Below are positions 35,666 to 45,399 of a stretch of DNA of 64,000 bases, in pieces. A program made the translations under genes and the position numbers. Numbering within the stretch: position 1 is the stretch's first letter; the number at the start of each line of letters is the position of its first letter. The stretch is from positions 1,860,001 through 1,924,000 of the forward strand of contig NZ_JABWRY020000001.1 of assembly GCF_014269205.2 (NCBI RefSeq), read 5' to 3'. The notes under the pieces were generated by a model, which saw nothing but the letters and a program-made list of their open reading frames with translations, did not search any database and was not told the DNA's origin. This DNA is from Pseudomonas kermanshahensis (GTDB taxonomy: Bacteria; Pseudomonadota; Gammaproteobacteria; Pseudomonadales; Pseudomonadaceae).

Positions 35666-38569
35666 TCACAGCTCCTGGCGCAGGTTGTCGGGATCATGGA
35701 AGGGCAGTTGCACCACCTTGGCATTGACCATCACACCGCCCTCCACGCGGATTGGGATGTGCATGCCGGGGGTGGCTTGGTGGGCGCCGGCGTAAGCCAG
35801 GCCGATGATCTGACCCAGGGTTTGCGAGTACTCGCACGAGGTGACGTTGCCACTGATGTCCGGGCCGTCCAGTACCAGGTGGCCTTCCAGTGGCTGCGGG
35901 CTGCCCTTGGGCAGCGTGAACCCGACCAGCTTGCGCTTGAGCGGCTGCGCTTCGAGGATCTCGATCGAGCGCTTGCCGACGAAGAACGGTTTCTTGCGGC
36001 CGATCGCCCACTGCATGTCGATTTCGGCGGGGTGGGTCATGCCATCGGTGTCCTGGCTGATGATCACATGGCCTTTTTCCAGCCGCAGCAGGCGCTGGGT
36101 CTCGACCCCGAACGGGCGAATGCCCAGCCCGGCGCCTGCTTGCATCAAGGCGTCCCACAGGCGTTCGGCATGGCGTGCCGGCACATGGATTTCATAGCCC
36201 AGCTCGCCGACGAAACCGACCCGCAGGATGCGCGCCGAAATACCCGCCACCTTGCCCAGGCGTACGCCCAGGTAAGGGAAGGCCGCGGCCGACAGTTCCA
36301 CCCCTTCGCACACCTTGGCCAGCACCTGGCGCGACAAGGGGCCAGCCAGGTTGACGGCGGCCAGGGCGGCGGTGACGTTGGTGATGTCGACGTCCAGGCG
36401 CCACTGCGCGTTCCACTTGAGCATCTGCTGGTAGATGCGGTCGACGCCACTGGTGGTGGCGCTGACATAGAAGTGCTGCTCGGCCAGGCGTGCGCAGACG
36501 CCGTCATCGATCACCACGCCGTGCTCGTTGGTCATCAGTGCATAGCGGGTGCGGCCGATCGCCAGTTTGGCGAAGCCGAAGGTGTATAAGCGCTCGAGCA
36601 GCTCGGCCGCGTCCGGGCCGCGCACGTCGAGGCCGCCGAGGGTGGAGACGTCGATCAGCCCGACCTTCTCGCGCACATGCCGCGCTTCTTCCTGCATGCA
36701 GCGTTCGCGGTCCTCGGGTTTGCCGTAGAAGGCCGGGCGGTGCCAGATGCCGGCGGGCATCATTTTCGCGCCTGCTTGCAGGTGGCGGCGGTGCATCGGT
36801 GTTTGCCGATAGGGGTCGAATGCGCGGCCCGCCACATGGGCCAGTTTCTCGGCCTGGAACGGTGGCCGTGCTGTGGTCACGCCGGTTTCGCTGATGCTGC
36901 GGCCCGTGGCCTGGGCCACTAAGCGCGCGGTGGGCAGCGCCGAGTGACGGCCTTGGGACGGGCCCATGCCGACCGTGGAAAAGCGTTTGACCAGTTGCAC
37001 ATCGCGATAGCCGCTGCGGGTGGCGTTGACGATATCGCGCACCTGCAAGTCTTCGTCGAAGTCGACAAAATCCTTGCCCTTGGGGTGCGGGAAGATCGGC
37101 CACGGATGATTGACCTTGGCCTCTGCGACGAAGCTTGCCTGCGCAGGGGCCTCCAGGCCAAGCGCCGCCAGGGCCTGGCTAGCTGCGCGTGTGGCGTCCG
37201 TGAGCACATTGCTTAGCACATGCCGGCCGTTCACCGAGCCTGCGATATCCAGCCCGGCCGGCAGGTTACTGAGGGCGAACTCGTCGCGGTTGACGTCATA
37301 GGCCAGCTTGCCGCCAGCCTGGCACAGCAGTTGGTACACCGGCATGTAGCCGGCCGACATGCACAGCAGGTCGCAAGCCAGGCGCAGGCCATGGTCGCCG
37401 ACCTTGCCCTGGCCGGTGATCGGGCGGATATCGACGCCAGTCACATGGCGCATGCCCTTGTCGTGCAGGGCTTCATAGACGGTGCTGCCCAGATGAATGG
37501 GGATATCACGCCGTTTCAATTCGGCAGCCAGCGCGGCATCGGCGGGCGCGGCGCGCATGTCCACCAGGGCGGCAATGGCCACACCTTGCTCCTGCAGGTC
37601 GAGCGCGGCCAGGTAGCCGTCATCGTGCCCCGTGAGGATCACCGCCCGTTGCCCCGGCTTGACCGCGTAGAGCTTCATCAGCCGTTGCGCGGCGCTGGTC
37701 AGCATCACCCCGGGCAAGTCGTTGTTGCGAAACACCACCGGCTGGTCGAACGAACCCGCCGCCACCAGGCAGCGCGTGGCGCGTACCTTGTACAGGCGCT
37801 TGTGCTGTATCACCGGCAGGTAGTTGTCGGTGAACCAGCCGTTGCAGGTGGCTTTCAGCAGCACCTGGATGTTCGGGTGCCCCTCGATAGCGGCCAGCAG
37901 CTCCTGGCGCAGGCTGGCAGCGCGGGTGCCGGCAATGTCGAAACGGGCGTAGGTGAGCGAGCCACCCAGCACCGGTTGCTGCTCGATCAGCAGCACCTTG
38001 GCCCCGGCGTTGGCCGCGTCCAGCGCGGCGCGCAAACCGGCAGGGCCGCCGCCGATCACCGCCACATCGACGAACAGATAGGCCTTGTCGTAGTACTGCG
38101 GCTTGAAGCCGAGGTCCAGCACGCCGAGGCCGGCCTTCTTGCGAATCAGCGGCTCCCAGACCTTCCACATGCCCTTGGGCTTGTAGAACGAGCGGTAATA
38201 GAAACCGACCGGCATGAACCGCGAAAACGTGCCCAGGTAGGCGTCGCGGTCGTGTTCCAGGCTGCCGTTGAAGTTCTGCCCCTCGACCACCTGCCCATCA
38301 CGCGCCGCCTCCATGTCGGCCAGCACGTTGGGTTCGTCGGGCAGTTGCACCAGGGTGTTGGCATCCTGCCCGGCGAGGCTCAGCGGGCCACGTGGGCGGT
38401 GGTACTTGAACGAGCGCGACAGCAACCAGCGGCCGTTGCCGAGCAGGGCGCTGGCGATACTGTCACCGGCAAAGCCCTGGCAGGCCTGGCCATCGAAGTT
38501 GAAACGCAGGGGCCGCTCGCGGTCGATCAACAGGCCCATGGGCGCGGGGAGGCGAGTGTGGCTGTTCAT
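35666..38569 (-). CDS. soxA: sarcosine oxidase alpha subunit
   Basis: This 967-aa protein holds an N-terminal 2Fe-2S-ferredoxin-like fold segment, an FAD/NAD-binding region with VAVIGGGPAGLRAALDAANAGAKVLLIEQQP (about 174-204), and a C-terminal aminomethyltransferase-like (GCV_T) folate domain from about residue 600. It is the flavin/NAD and folate subunit of sarcosine oxidase. The true start is ATG 38569, overlapping the soxD stop (ATGA); the frame stays open into soxB by chance. It is slightly shorter than the roughly 1,005-aa paralogue of the betaine pathway. Confidence 0.9.
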   Translation of the reverse strand: MNSHTRLPAPMGLLIDRERPLRFNFDGQACQGFAGDSIASALLGNGRWLLSRSFKYHRPRGPLSLAGQDANTLVQLPDEPNVLADMEAARDGQVVEGQNFNGSLEHDRDAYLGTFSRFMPVGFYYRSFYKPKGMWKVWEPLIRKKAGLGVLDLGFKPQYYDKAYLFVDVAVIGGGPAGLRAALDAANAGAKVLLIEQQPVLGGSLTYARFDIAGTRAASLRQELLAAIEGHPNIQVLLKATCNGWFTDNYLPVIQHKRLYKVRATRCLVAAGSFDQPVVFRNNDLPGVMLTSAAQRLMKLYAVKPGQRAVILTGHDDGYLAALDLQEQGVAIAALVDMRAAPADAALAAELKRRDIPIHLGSTVYEALHDKGMRHVTGVDIRPITGQGKVGDHGLRLACDLLCMSAGYMPVYQLLCQAGGKLAYDVNRDEFALSNLPAGLDIAGSVNGRHVLSNVLTDATRAASQALAALGLEAPAQASFVAEAKVNHPWPIFPHPKGKDFVDFDEDLQVRDIVNATRSGYRDVQLVKRFSTVGMGPSQGRHSALPTARLVAQATGRSISETGVTTARPPFQAEKLAHVAGRAFDPYRQTPMHRRHLQAGAKMMPAGIWHRPAFYGKPEDRERCMQEEARHVREKVGLIDVSTLGGLDVRGPDAAELLERLYTFGFAKLAIGRTRYALMTNEHGVVIDDGVCARLAEQHFYVSATTSGVDRIYQQMLKWNAQWRLDVDITNVTAALAAVNLAGPLSRQVLAKVCEGVELSAAAFPYLGVRLGKVAGISARILRVGFVGELGYEIHVPARHAERLWDALMQAGAGLGIRPFGVETQRLLRLEKGHVIISQDTDGMTHPAEIDMQWAIGRKKPFFVGKRSIEILEAQPLKRKLVGFTLPKGSPQPLEGHLVLDGPDISGNVTSCEYSQTLGQIIGLAYAGAHQATPGMHIPIRVEGGVMVNAKVVQLPFHDPDNLRQEL

Positions 38570-38871
38570 CCGGCGATCTCCGGGGTGGCGGCGGGGGTGA
38601 AGTCGACGCGGCGGTCGAACCGTTCTTTCGGGTCGAAGGTGCGCAGCACCTGGTCGCTGACGGTGTGGCGCTCGGCCAGGAACCAGTAGCTGGAGGCGTT
38701 GTGCAGCCACCACTCGATGACCACACCGGCGTGGTTGTCGCTGTTGAATACGTAGTCGGCCCATTCGGCATCGCTGCAGGCGGCCGGGTCGGGCATGTGC
38801 TTGAACTCGCCGCCGTAGGTGAATTCGCTGATGTTGCGCGGGCCGTTCAAGGGGCAGGTCAGGATCTTCAT
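38566..38871 (-). CDS. soxD: sarcosine oxidase delta subunit, degenerate zinc site
   Basis: A 101-aa SoxD. In characterised enzymes SoxD binds zinc through two N-terminal cysteines (CPxCG), a histidine and a later cysteine. Here the first motif reads CPLNG (Cys6 kept, Asn9 in place of Cys). The later site reads HNASS (His57 kept, Ser61 in place of Cys). The rest of the fold, including ADYVFNSDNHAGVVIEWWLH, is conserved. Zinc binding is therefore probably lost or altered. It overlaps soxA by four bases. Confidence 0.85.
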   Translation of the reverse strand: MKILTCPLNGPRNISEFTYGGEFKHMPDPAACSDAEWADYVFNSDNHAGVVIEWWLHNASSYWFLAERHTVSDQVLRTFDPKERFDRRVDFTPAATPEIAG

Positions 38872-38883
38872 CGTGCGTTCCTT

Positions 38884-40125
38884 TCAGTGGCTGGCGGCGG
38901 TCGCGCCCATTTCGTTGACTTGCTGGAAGCGGCTGAAGCGCTCCAGGGCGAAGGGCGCGATCATCTCTGGCACCTTGCCGCCACTGGCGACCAGCTCGGC
39001 CATGGTCTTGCCGCAAATTGGCGTGGCCTTGAAACCCCAGGTACCCCAGCCGGCGTCCAGGTAGTAGTTGTCGACCGGCGACAGGCCCATGATCGGGCTG
39101 TAGTCCGGCGTCATGTCGGTCATCCCGGCCCATTGGCGCATCAGCTTGGCGTTGGCCATGAACGGGAACATCTCGATGGCTTGGGCCAGTAGGCTTTCCT
39201 TCAAATCGAGGGTGGAGCGGGTGTTGTACAACGGGTAGGGGTCGGAGCCGCCGCCGAAGACGATCTCGCCACGGCTGGTCTGCTGCACGTAGCAGTGCAG
39301 TGCTGACGAGCTGACCAGCGGATCGAGAAACGGTTTGAACGGCTGGGTGACCATGGCCTGCAGCGGGTAGGTGTGGATCGGCGCACGGATGCCGGCCTTG
39401 GCCATCAACAGCGAACTGGCCCCGGCCACGGCCTGCACCACGCAGCCGCACTGCACCGTGCCGCGGTTGGTCTTCACCGCTTCGATGCGGCCATTGCGGA
39501 TCAGCAGGTCCTGCACCTCGGTCAGTTGATGAATCTCGACCCCGCGCTTGGCGGCCTGCTTGGCGTAGCCCCAGGCCACCGCGTCGTGGCGTGCGGTGGC
39601 GCCGTCGATGTGCCACAGCCCGGCCAGCACCGGCAGGTGGCCGGGGTCGAGGTTCAGGCTCGGCACCAGTTCGCGGATCTGCTGGCGGTCGATCATCTCG
39701 GTGCGCCCGCCAAAGTGCTTGTTGACCTCGGCACGCTGGCGGAAGGCGCGCACGGTGGCGTCGGTGTGCGCCAGGGTCAGCTGGCCGCGCTCGGAGTACA
39801 TGATGTTGAAGTCGAACTCGTTGGACAGGTTCTGGAACATCCGCACCGATTCTGCGTAAAAGCGCACGCCTTCACTGGTGAGGTAGTTGGAGCGAATCAC
39901 CGCCGTGTTGCGTGCGGTATTGCCGCCGCCCAGGTAGGCCTTTTCCAGCACCGCGACGTTGGTGATGCCATGGTACTTGGCCAGGTAGTAGGCGATGGCC
40001 ACGCCGTGGCCGCCGCCGCCGATAATCACTACGTCGTAGCGCGGTTTGAGTTCGCAGGGTGGCGGCAGGTCGACCTCCACCGGGTAGTCGGCGCTCAGGC
40101 CGTATTTCAGCAGGGCGAAAGGCAT
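38884..40125 (-). CDS. soxB: sarcosine oxidase beta subunit
   Basis: A 413-aa DAO-family flavoprotein. The dinucleotide motif is [17 protein letters not shown] (about 32-48). A segment [14 protein letters not shown] contains the histidine expected to bind FMN covalently. It carries the active site that oxidises sarcosine to glycine and a one-carbon unit. The ATG has AGGAG eight bases upstream. Its start overlaps the end of folD by 19 bases. Confidence 0.9.
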   Translation of the reverse strand: MPFALLKYGLSADYPVEVDLPPPCELKPRYDVVIIGGGGHGVAIAYYLAKYHGITNVAVLEKAYLGGGNTARNTAVIRSNYLTSEGVRFYAESVRMFQNLSNEFDFNIMYSERGQLTLAHTDATVRAFRQRAEVNKHFGGRTEMIDRQQIRELVPSLNLDPGHLPVLAGLWHIDGATARHDAVAWGYAKQAAKRGVEIHQLTEVQDLLIRNGRIEAVKTNRGTVQCGCVVQAVAGASSLLMAKAGIRAPIHTYPLQAMVTQPFKPFLDPLVSSSALHCYVQQTSRGEIVFGGGSDPYPLYNTRSTLDLKESLLAQAIEMFPFMANAKLMRQWAGMTDMTPDYSPIMGLSPVDNYYLDAGWGTWGFKATPICGKTMAELVASGGKVPEMIAPFALERFSRFQQVNEMGATAASH

Positions 40126-41018
40126 GCGGTGCGCTCCTGTTGGGCGGCCTGTTGTTGCAGGTCGAGGGCGAGCAGGGTGTTTTTCATCAGGTAGGCGATG
40201 GTCATCGGGCCGACGCCACCGGGCACTGGGGTGATGCCGGCGACCTGGGGCAGGGCGGCGGCAAAATCGACGTCGCCGACCAAGCGGCTGCGGCCGTCTT
40301 CATCGATGCGGTTGATGCCGACGTCGATCACCACTGCGCCGGGCTTGAGCCAGTCGGCGCCGATCAGGCGCGGCTTGCCCACCGCAGCAACGAGGATGTC
40401 GGCCTGGCGGCACAACGCCGGCAGGTCGTGGCTGCGCGAGTGCACCACGGTCACCGTGCAGTCGGCTTGCAGCAGCAGGGCGGCCATGGGTTTGCCGACA
40501 ATGTTCGAACGCCCCACCACCACCGCATGCTTGCCGCGCAACTCACCGCAAGCATCGCGCAACAGGCGCATGCAGCCACTGGGGGTGCAGGGGGTGAGCA
40601 CGTCGCGGCCCTGGGCCAGGCCGCCGACGTTCTCGCTGTGGAAGCCGTCCACGTCCTTGAGCGGGCTGATGGCTTGCAGCACGCGGTGCGCGTCGATGTG
40701 TGCCGGCAAGGGCAGTTGCACGAGGATGCCGTTGACCGCGTTGTCACGGTTGAGCCGGTCGATCAGGGTCAGCAGGTGGGCTTGAGACGTGTCTGCCGGC
40801 AGGCGATGTTCCAGGGAGCGGATGCCCACTTCCTCGGCGCGCAGCACCTTGTTGCGTACATACACCTGGCTGGCGGCGTCGGCGCCTACCAGCACCACGG
40901 CCAGGCCTGGTTGCACACCGCCCTGGCGCAGGGTGTGCACCTGCTCACGGACCTCGGCCAGCACCCGCGCCGCCGTGGCCTTGCCGTCGATCAGCTTGAC
41001 GCTGGGGAGGGCGTTCAT
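40107..41018 (-). CDS. folD: methylenetetrahydrofolate dehydrogenase/cyclohydrolase
   Basis: A 303-aa bifunctional FolD. It has the conserved [14 protein letters not shown] region with the catalytic lysine, GILVQLPLP, and the NADP-binding segment [17 protein letters not shown]. It converts 5,10-methylene-THF to 10-formyl-THF. Placed between purU and the sox genes, it would process methylene-THF made by sarcosine oxidase. It overlaps purU by four bases. Confidence 0.92.
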   Translation of the reverse strand: MNALPSVKLIDGKATAARVLAEVREQVHTLRQGGVQPGLAVVLVGADAASQVYVRNKVLRAEEVGIRSLEHRLPADTSQAHLLTLIDRLNRDNAVNGILVQLPLPAHIDAHRVLQAISPLKDVDGFHSENVGGLAQGRDVLTPCTPSGCMRLLRDACGELRGKHAVVVGRSNIVGKPMAALLLQADCTVTVVHSRSHDLPALCRQADILVAAVGKPRLIGADWLKPGAVVIDVGINRIDEDGRSRLVGDVDFAAALPQVAGITPVPGGVGPMTIAYLMKNTLLALDLQQQAAQQERTACLSPC

Positions 41019-41881
41019 TTGAAGATCACCGTGCGGTCGTGGTTGAGGAACACCCGGTGTTCCAGGTGGTACTTCACCGCACGCGACAGGGCGATGGTCT
41101 CGGTGTCACGGCCGATGGCTACCAGGTTGTCAGGGGCGTAGGCGTGGTCCACGCGCTGCACTTCCTGCTCGATGATCGGCCCTTCGTCGAGGTCGCTGGT
41201 GACGTAGTGTGCGGTGGCGCCGATCAGCTTGACCCCGCGTTGGTAAGCCTGGTGGTAAGGCTTGGCCCCTTTGAAACCGGGCAGGAACGAATGGTGAATA
41301 TTGATCGCCCGGCCCGACAGTTGCCGGCACAGGTCGTCGGAGAGGATTTGCATGTAGCGCGCCAGCACCACCAGCTCGGTGCCGGTGTCCTCGACGATGC
41401 GCATCAGTGCGGCCTCCTGCTCGGCCTTGGTTTCTTTGGTTACTGGCAGGTAGACGAAACGGATGCCCTGGCGTTCGGCCATGGGGCGCAGGTCCAGGTG
41501 GTTGGAAACCACGGCAGTGATGTGCATGTCCAGTTCGCCCTTGGCGTGGCGGTAGAGCAGGTCGGACAGGCAGTGGTCGAACTTGCTGACCATCAGCAAC
41601 ACACGCATCGGCCGGGCGCTGCTGTGCAGGCTCCATTGCATGTCGAAGCGCTGGGCGACGTCGGCAAAGCCCGCTTCCAGTTGCGGTGTGTCACCGCTGA
41701 CACCGGTGTTGTAGCGGAACACGGCGCGCATGAAGAAGCGGCCATTGTCCTCGTCGTCGAACTGCGCCATCTCGCTGATGTAGCAACCTTGCTCGGCCAG
41801 GTAGGTGGTCACCGCGGCGACGATGCCGGACACGGCCGGGCAACTGACGCGCAGGATGAAATGATCGGGAGCGGGATGCAT
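41015..41881 (-). CDS. purU: formyltetrahydrofolate deformylase
   Basis: The 288-aa PurU (ATG 41881, GAGG seven bases upstream) has an N-terminal ACT domain (about 8-80) and a C-terminal formyltransferase-like hydrolase domain with [18 protein letters not shown] and [21 protein letters not shown]. It releases formate from 10-formyl-THF. As first gene of the operon it completes the one-carbon path after SoxBDAG and FolD. Confidence 0.92.
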   Translation of the reverse strand: MHPAPDHFILRVSCPAVSGIVAAVTTYLAEQGCYISEMAQFDDEDNGRFFMRAVFRYNTGVSGDTPQLEAGFADVAQRFDMQWSLHSSARPMRVLLMVSKFDHCLSDLLYRHAKGELDMHITAVVSNHLDLRPMAERQGIRFVYLPVTKETKAEQEAALMRIVEDTGTELVVLARYMQILSDDLCRQLSGRAINIHHSFLPGFKGAKPYHQAYQRGVKLIGATAHYVTSDLDEGPIIEQEVQRVDHAYAPDNLVAIGRDTETIALSRAVKYHLEHRVFLNHDRTVIFK

Positions 41882-41979
41882 GTCGGGGCCTCGTGGTGGA
41901 GTGGGGCAGGTCGGGCACAAGGGCAAAGGGATTCGCGGGATGGCGAAGGGTGTTTCTTGGTAGGAATATAAATTTCCTT

Positions 41980-41997
41980 TAGGCGATTTATAGGCGA
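41980..41997 (-). promoter_or_regulatory. 11-bp-spaced direct repeat upstream of purU
   Basis: TAGGCGA occurs at 41980-41986 and 41991-41997, one helical turn apart, next to TATAAAT on the minus strand. It may be a regulator site in the promoter of the sox operon. The rest of the 345-base gap 41882-42226 holds the REP pair 42075-42167. Confidence 0.35.
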
Positions 41998-42074
41998 AGT
42001 GATGGGTTGAGGTCTAGCGCTTTGTGAATTTTTTTTGCCTGATAGGAAATAAAGTGAATTTTGAGGCACTGGGA

Positions 42075-42167
42075 CTGCTGTGCAGCTCATCGCCGGCAAG
42101 CCGGCTCCCACAGGAACCGCGCATTCTCGTGGGAGCTGGCTTGCCGGCGATGGGGCGCGCAGCGGCC
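42075..42167. repeat. REP pair
   Basis: The left arm contains CATCGCCGGCAAGCCGGCTC, followed by CCACAGG. The right arm contains GAGCTGGCTTGCCGGCGATG. It is the same family as the pair at 26293-26410. It lies between purU and the small plus-strand gene. Confidence 0.8.
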
Positions 42168-42226
42168 CTTTTGGCCCTAACAGGTTCGAATTGGGGCTTG
42201 ATGGCGAAGAAGGCTATGCTTGCCCC

Positions 42227-42628
42227 ATGAGCACACCACCCAACCTTCGCCAACCGTGCCCCCCTGGCGCCTGTAACTGCGGCCGCGAGCACCTGGCCGA
42301 GCAGCCGTCAGCGGCGCAGCGCATCCTCCTGCTCACGCGGCAGGAGGAGAAGCGCCTGCTCGAGCGGTTGGAGAACCTCAAAGACCTGGATGACCTGCAG
42401 CGCCTGCAACAGCGGATGTATGAAAACCTTGGCATCCGTGTGCACATTGCCCCGGGGTTCAATGAGGTGCGGACCATGCGCGGGATTGTCATCGAGCTGG
42501 ATGAACAACCGGGGCTTTGCCGCAAGACCCGGCAGTTGATACCGGCGGCGATTCGGCGGGGGTTGGAGCGTAATCCGCAGGTGGCTTATCGGTTGTTGGA
42601 TGACCATGACTTGCTGCGGGGGGCGTGA
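42227..42628 (+). CDS. conserved hypothetical protein
   Basis: The product has 133 aa from ATG 42227. The N-terminus is cysteine-rich ([13 protein letters not shown]), followed by a charged helical part ([20 protein letters not shown]) and a C-terminal region [22 protein letters not shown]. The N-terminal cysteines might bind metal. I recall homologous hypothetical proteins in pseudomonads but know no function. Confidence 0.65.
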   Translation: MSTPPNLRQPCPPGACNCGREHLAEQPSAAQRILLLTRQEEKRLLERLENLKDLDDLQRLQQRMYENLGIRVHIAPGFNEVRTMRGIVIELDEQPGLCRKTRQLIPAAIRRGLERNPQVAYRLLDDHDLLRGA

Positions 42629-42670
42629 GGGGATGGGTGACAGGGCATGTCATGCCGCCAACCAACCCCC

Positions 42671-42694
42671 TAATTTTTCCGCACCGCCTTACGT
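42671..42694 (+). promoter_or_regulatory. PvdS (IS box)-type promoter of mbtH
   Basis: TAATT (42671-42675), then exactly 16 bases, then CGT (42692-42694). The known PvdS consensus is TAAAT-N16/17-CGT. It lies about 60 bases before the mbtH start. Confidence 0.55.
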
Positions 42695-42755
42695 CTACTT
42701 GAGAACCGTCCTACGCCAAGCGCGTACCGGCACCTATCACTCAAGGAGACAGGCA

Positions 42756-42977
42756 ATGACTTCCGTATTCGACCGCGACGATATCCAGTTCCAGGTAGTG
42801 GTCAACCACGAAGAGCAGTACTCGATCTGGCCCGACTACAAGGCAATCCCCAATGGCTGGCGAGCAGTAGGCAAGAGCGGCCTGAAGAAAGACTGCCTGG
42901 CCTACATCGACGAGGTCTGGACCGACATGCGCCCGCTGAGCCTGCGCCAGAAGATGGCCGAAGCCGCAGCGCAGTGA
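42756..42977 (+). CDS. MbtH-like NRPS accessory protein
   Basis: The 73-aa protein carries the MbtH signature: [32 protein letters not shown]. These proteins bind and activate adenylation domains of nonribosomal peptide synthetases. With the thioesterase downstream it matches the PA2412/PA2411 pair of the P. aeruginosa pyoverdine region. AAGGAG precedes the ATG, and a PvdS-like box lies upstream. Confidence 0.92.
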   Translation: MTSVFDRDDIQFQVVVNHEEQYSIWPDYKAIPNGWRAVGKSGLKKDCLAYIDEVWTDMRPLSLRQKMAEAAAQ

Positions 42978-43693
42978 CCTCGATGAACCTGCTGTGCCTG
43001 CCGTATTCCGGGGCCAGCGCCATGGTTTACAGCCGCTGGCGGCGCAAGCTGCCGGCCTGGTTGCAGGTGCGGCCGGTGGAGCTGCCTGGGCGCGGTGCGC
43101 GCATGGGCGAACCGCTGCAGACCGACATGCAGGCACTTGCGCGGCAATTGGCGGCCGAGCAACGCCTGGCCGCCAGCGCGCCGTATGCCTTGCTCGGTCA
43201 TAGCCTGGGCGCGCTGCTGGCCTTCGAGCTGGCCCATGAGCTACAGGCGCTGGGGTGTGCGCCGCCGTTGGCGTTGTTCGCCTGCGGCACCGCCGCCCCC
43301 ACCCGGCGCGAAGACTACGAGGGTAAGAATTGGCGCGACCCAAAGCGCGACGATGAGCTTATCAGCGAATTGCGCGAACTCAACGGTACGCCAGAGGAAG
43401 TGCTGGGCAATGCCGAGTTGATGAGCCTGACCTTGCCGATCCTGCGCGCCGACTTTTTGCTGTGCGGCCGCTATGCCTATCGTCAGCGGCCAGCGTTGCA
43501 ATGCCCGCTGCACGTGCTGGGCGGCGAAGACGACCGGGCCAGCGAGGAGCAACTGCTGGCCTGGCGCAAGGAAACCCTGGGCGACTTTTCGTTGGAAATA
43601 TTCCCCGGCAGCCACTTCTTCATCCACGAACACGAAGACCGTGTGCTCGGCGTGCTGGCCGCGTCGCTTGAGCCACATCGGCTTTCGGCCTGA
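42974..43693 (+). CDS. type II thioesterase (PA2411-like)
   Basis: An alpha/beta-hydrolase of about 239 aa with nucleophile motif GHSLG (Ser77), Asp in GGEDD and His in GSHFFIH. Type II thioesterases remove wrong acyl groups from NRPS carrier domains. The GTG at 42974 overlaps the mbtH stop (GTGA); ATG 42983 is the alternative start. Its position after mbtH points to pyoverdine proofreading. Confidence 0.88.
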   Translation: MTSMNLLCLPYSGASAMVYSRWRRKLPAWLQVRPVELPGRGARMGEPLQTDMQALARQLAAEQRLAASAPYALLGHSLGALLAFELAHELQALGCAPPLALFACGTAAPTRREDYEGKNWRDPKRDDELISELRELNGTPEEVLGNAELMSLTLPILRADFLLCGRYAYRQRPALQCPLHVLGGEDDRASEEQLLAWRKETLGDFSLEIFPGSHFFIHEHEDRVLGVLAASLEPHRLSA

Positions 43694-43705
43694 TTGACGT
43701 CACCG

Positions 43706-43741
43706 CTTGCCTGGGGGAGGCTAGGCCTTTTCCCAGGCAAG
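43706..43741 (+). promoter_or_regulatory. 10-bp hairpin before the isochorismatase gene
   Basis: CTTGCCTGGG (43706-43715) and CCCAGGCAAG (43732-43741) are perfectly complementary. The right arm adjoins the ribosome site (AGGGGC) of the next gene. It could end the mbtH transcript or hide the ribosome site. Confidence 0.45.
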
Positions 43742-43750
43742 GGGCAGACA

Positions 43751-44302
43751 ATGCTGATCGATCCACACAAGGCCACGCTGCTGGTCGTCGACATCCAGGA
43801 AAAACTCATCGGCGCCATGAGCGACCCCGAAGGCACTCGGGCGCGAGCGCGCTGGTTGCTGGCGGCGACTGCGGAGCTGGAACTGCCGACGGTCATTTCC
43901 GAACAGTACCCCAAAGGGCTTGGCCCTACCTTGGCGGAACTGACCGCTGCAGCGCCTGCTGCCCAGGTAGTGGAAAAAAGCCATTTCTCCTGTGTGGCCG
44001 CCGAGTGCTTGCCGGCCAGTTTGATGGGACGTGAGCAGGTGATCGTCTGCGGTATGGAGACCCACGTCTGTGTGCTGCAAACTGTGCTCGGCCTGCTGGC
44101 GTTGGGCAAGCAGGTGTTCGTGGTCGAGGATGCCTGTGACAGCCGCACCGCAGCCAGCAAGGCCGCGGGCCTGGCGCGCATGCGCGCAGCCGGGGCGCAC
44201 ATCGTCACCCGTGAGATGGTGCTGTTCGAACTGATGGGCAGTGCCAGCCACCCGCAGTTCCGCCATATCAGCAAGACCTACCTGGTCGGTGAGCAGCCCT
44301 GA
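43751..44302 (+). CDS. isochorismatase-family cysteine hydrolase
   Basis: A 183-aa YcaC-like hydrolase with the family triad: Asp14 in VVDIQEKL, Lys in VVEKSHFSC and Cys in CGMETHVCVLQT. It probably hydrolyses an amide or related bond. It lacks the aryl-carrier domain of siderophore isochorismatases, so a role in siderophore synthesis is not shown. It starts at ATG 43751 after a hairpin. Confidence 0.82.
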   Translation: MLIDPHKATLLVVDIQEKLIGAMSDPEGTRARARWLLAATAELELPTVISEQYPKGLGPTLAELTAAAPAAQVVEKSHFSCVAAECLPASLMGREQVIVCGMETHVCVLQTVLGLLALGKQVFVVEDACDSRTAASKAAGLARMRAAGAHIVTREMVLFELMGSASHPQFRHISKTYLVGEQP

Positions 44303-45381
44303 ACGCGCGGTTACTGGCGACGGCCCTGATGGCCCTGGCGCTGCTGCAAGGCTGCGCGGGGCGTCGCGAAGAAGAGCCTGAAGCGGACCCGGCCAAGGTG
44401 CGCGCCCAACTGATGCGCTTATTACCCGCGCAAGCCAAAGACCGTGCAGGCTGGGCCAAGGACATTCAACAGGCCTTCGAAGCCCAGCGCATTGCGCCTA
44501 GCAAAAGCAACCTGTGCGCGGTACTGGCAGTGACCGAGCAGGAGTCGACCTTCAACGCCGACCCACAGGTGCCCAACCTCGGGCGCATCGCTCGCGACGA
44601 AATCGACCGTCGCGCCGCGCGCCTGCACATTCCCCGCCTGCTGGTGGATGGCGCGCTGAAGACGCCTTCCGGCAACGGCCAGAGCTACCAGCAGCGGCTG
44701 CTGGCCGTGCGCAGCGAGAAGCAACTGAGTGCGCTGTACGACGAAGTCATCGCCCGCCTGCCACTGGGCAAGACCTTGCTGGGTGGGCTCAACCCGGTGC
44801 ACACCGGCGGGCCGATGCAGGTCAGCATCGACTTCGCCGAAAAGCACGCCAAGGACTACCCCTACAGCTATGAAGGCACGATCCGCCAGGAAGTGTTCAG
44901 CCGCCGTGGCGGCCTGTATTTCGGCATTGCTCACCTGCTGGGCTACCCGGCGCATTACGATCGCCAGCTGTACCGCTTCGCTGATTTCAATGCAGGCTGG
45001 TACGCCAGCCGCAATGCGGCGTTCCAGGCGGCGCTGAGCAAGGTGACGGGCACCAGCCTGGCGCTGGATGGCGACCTGATTGCCCCCGGCGCGATCATGC
45101 CCGGTACCACCGAGCTGGCGGCGCGCAAATTGGGGGTGAAGCTGGGTTTGCGCAACCCACAGATTCGCAGCCAGTTGGAGTCGGGTGACAGCCTGGCCTT
45201 TGAAGACAGCAAGCTGTACAGCGGTGTGTTCGAGCTGGCGGATGCGGCGGGAGGTAAACCGGTGGCGCGTGCGGTCTTGCCGGGGATCGAGCTGAAGAGC
45301 CCGAAGATTACCCGTAAGCTCACCACCGCGTGGTTTGCGGGCAGGGTGGATGAGCGGTACCAGCGGTGCATGAAGCGCTGA
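44299..45381 (+). CDS. DUF1615 lipoprotein, probable CTG start
   Basis: About 360 aa. The first in-frame ATG (44329) gives only MALALLQGC, too short for a lipoprotein signal. Ten codons earlier a CTG at 44299 overlaps the previous stop (CTGA) and has GGTGAG at a proper distance. From it the signal reads NARLLATALMALALLQGC, a good lipoprotein signal with lipobox LQGC. The mature part matches the DUF1615 family by type (GGLNPVHTGGPMQVS, RRGGLYFGIAHLLGYP). The function is unknown; a cell-wall link is possible. Confidence 0.72.
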   Translation: MNARLLATALMALALLQGCAGRREEEPEADPAKVRAQLMRLLPAQAKDRAGWAKDIQQAFEAQRIAPSKSNLCAVLAVTEQESTFNADPQVPNLGRIARDEIDRRAARLHIPRLLVDGALKTPSGNGQSYQQRLLAVRSEKQLSALYDEVIARLPLGKTLLGGLNPVHTGGPMQVSIDFAEKHAKDYPYSYEGTIRQEVFSRRGGLYFGIAHLLGYPAHYDRQLYRFADFNAGWYASRNAAFQAALSKVTGTSLALDGDLIAPGAIMPGTTELAARKLGVKLGLRNPQIRSQLESGDSLAFEDSKLYSGVFELADAAGGKPVARAVLPGIELKSPKITRKLTTAWFAGRVDERYQRCMKR

Positions 45382-45399
45382 ATGTCGATGGCCTGTGCC

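Noticed and set aside
38570..39616. Extension of the soxA frame into soxB, giving a 1316-codon frame
   Set aside because: soxB is clearly coded in another frame here, and ATG 38569 with the ATGA overlap gives a normal SoxA start.
41882..42226. Glycine or folate riboswitch before purU
   Set aside because: No conserved core motif is visible; only REP arms, a direct repeat and an AT-rich promoter region are present.
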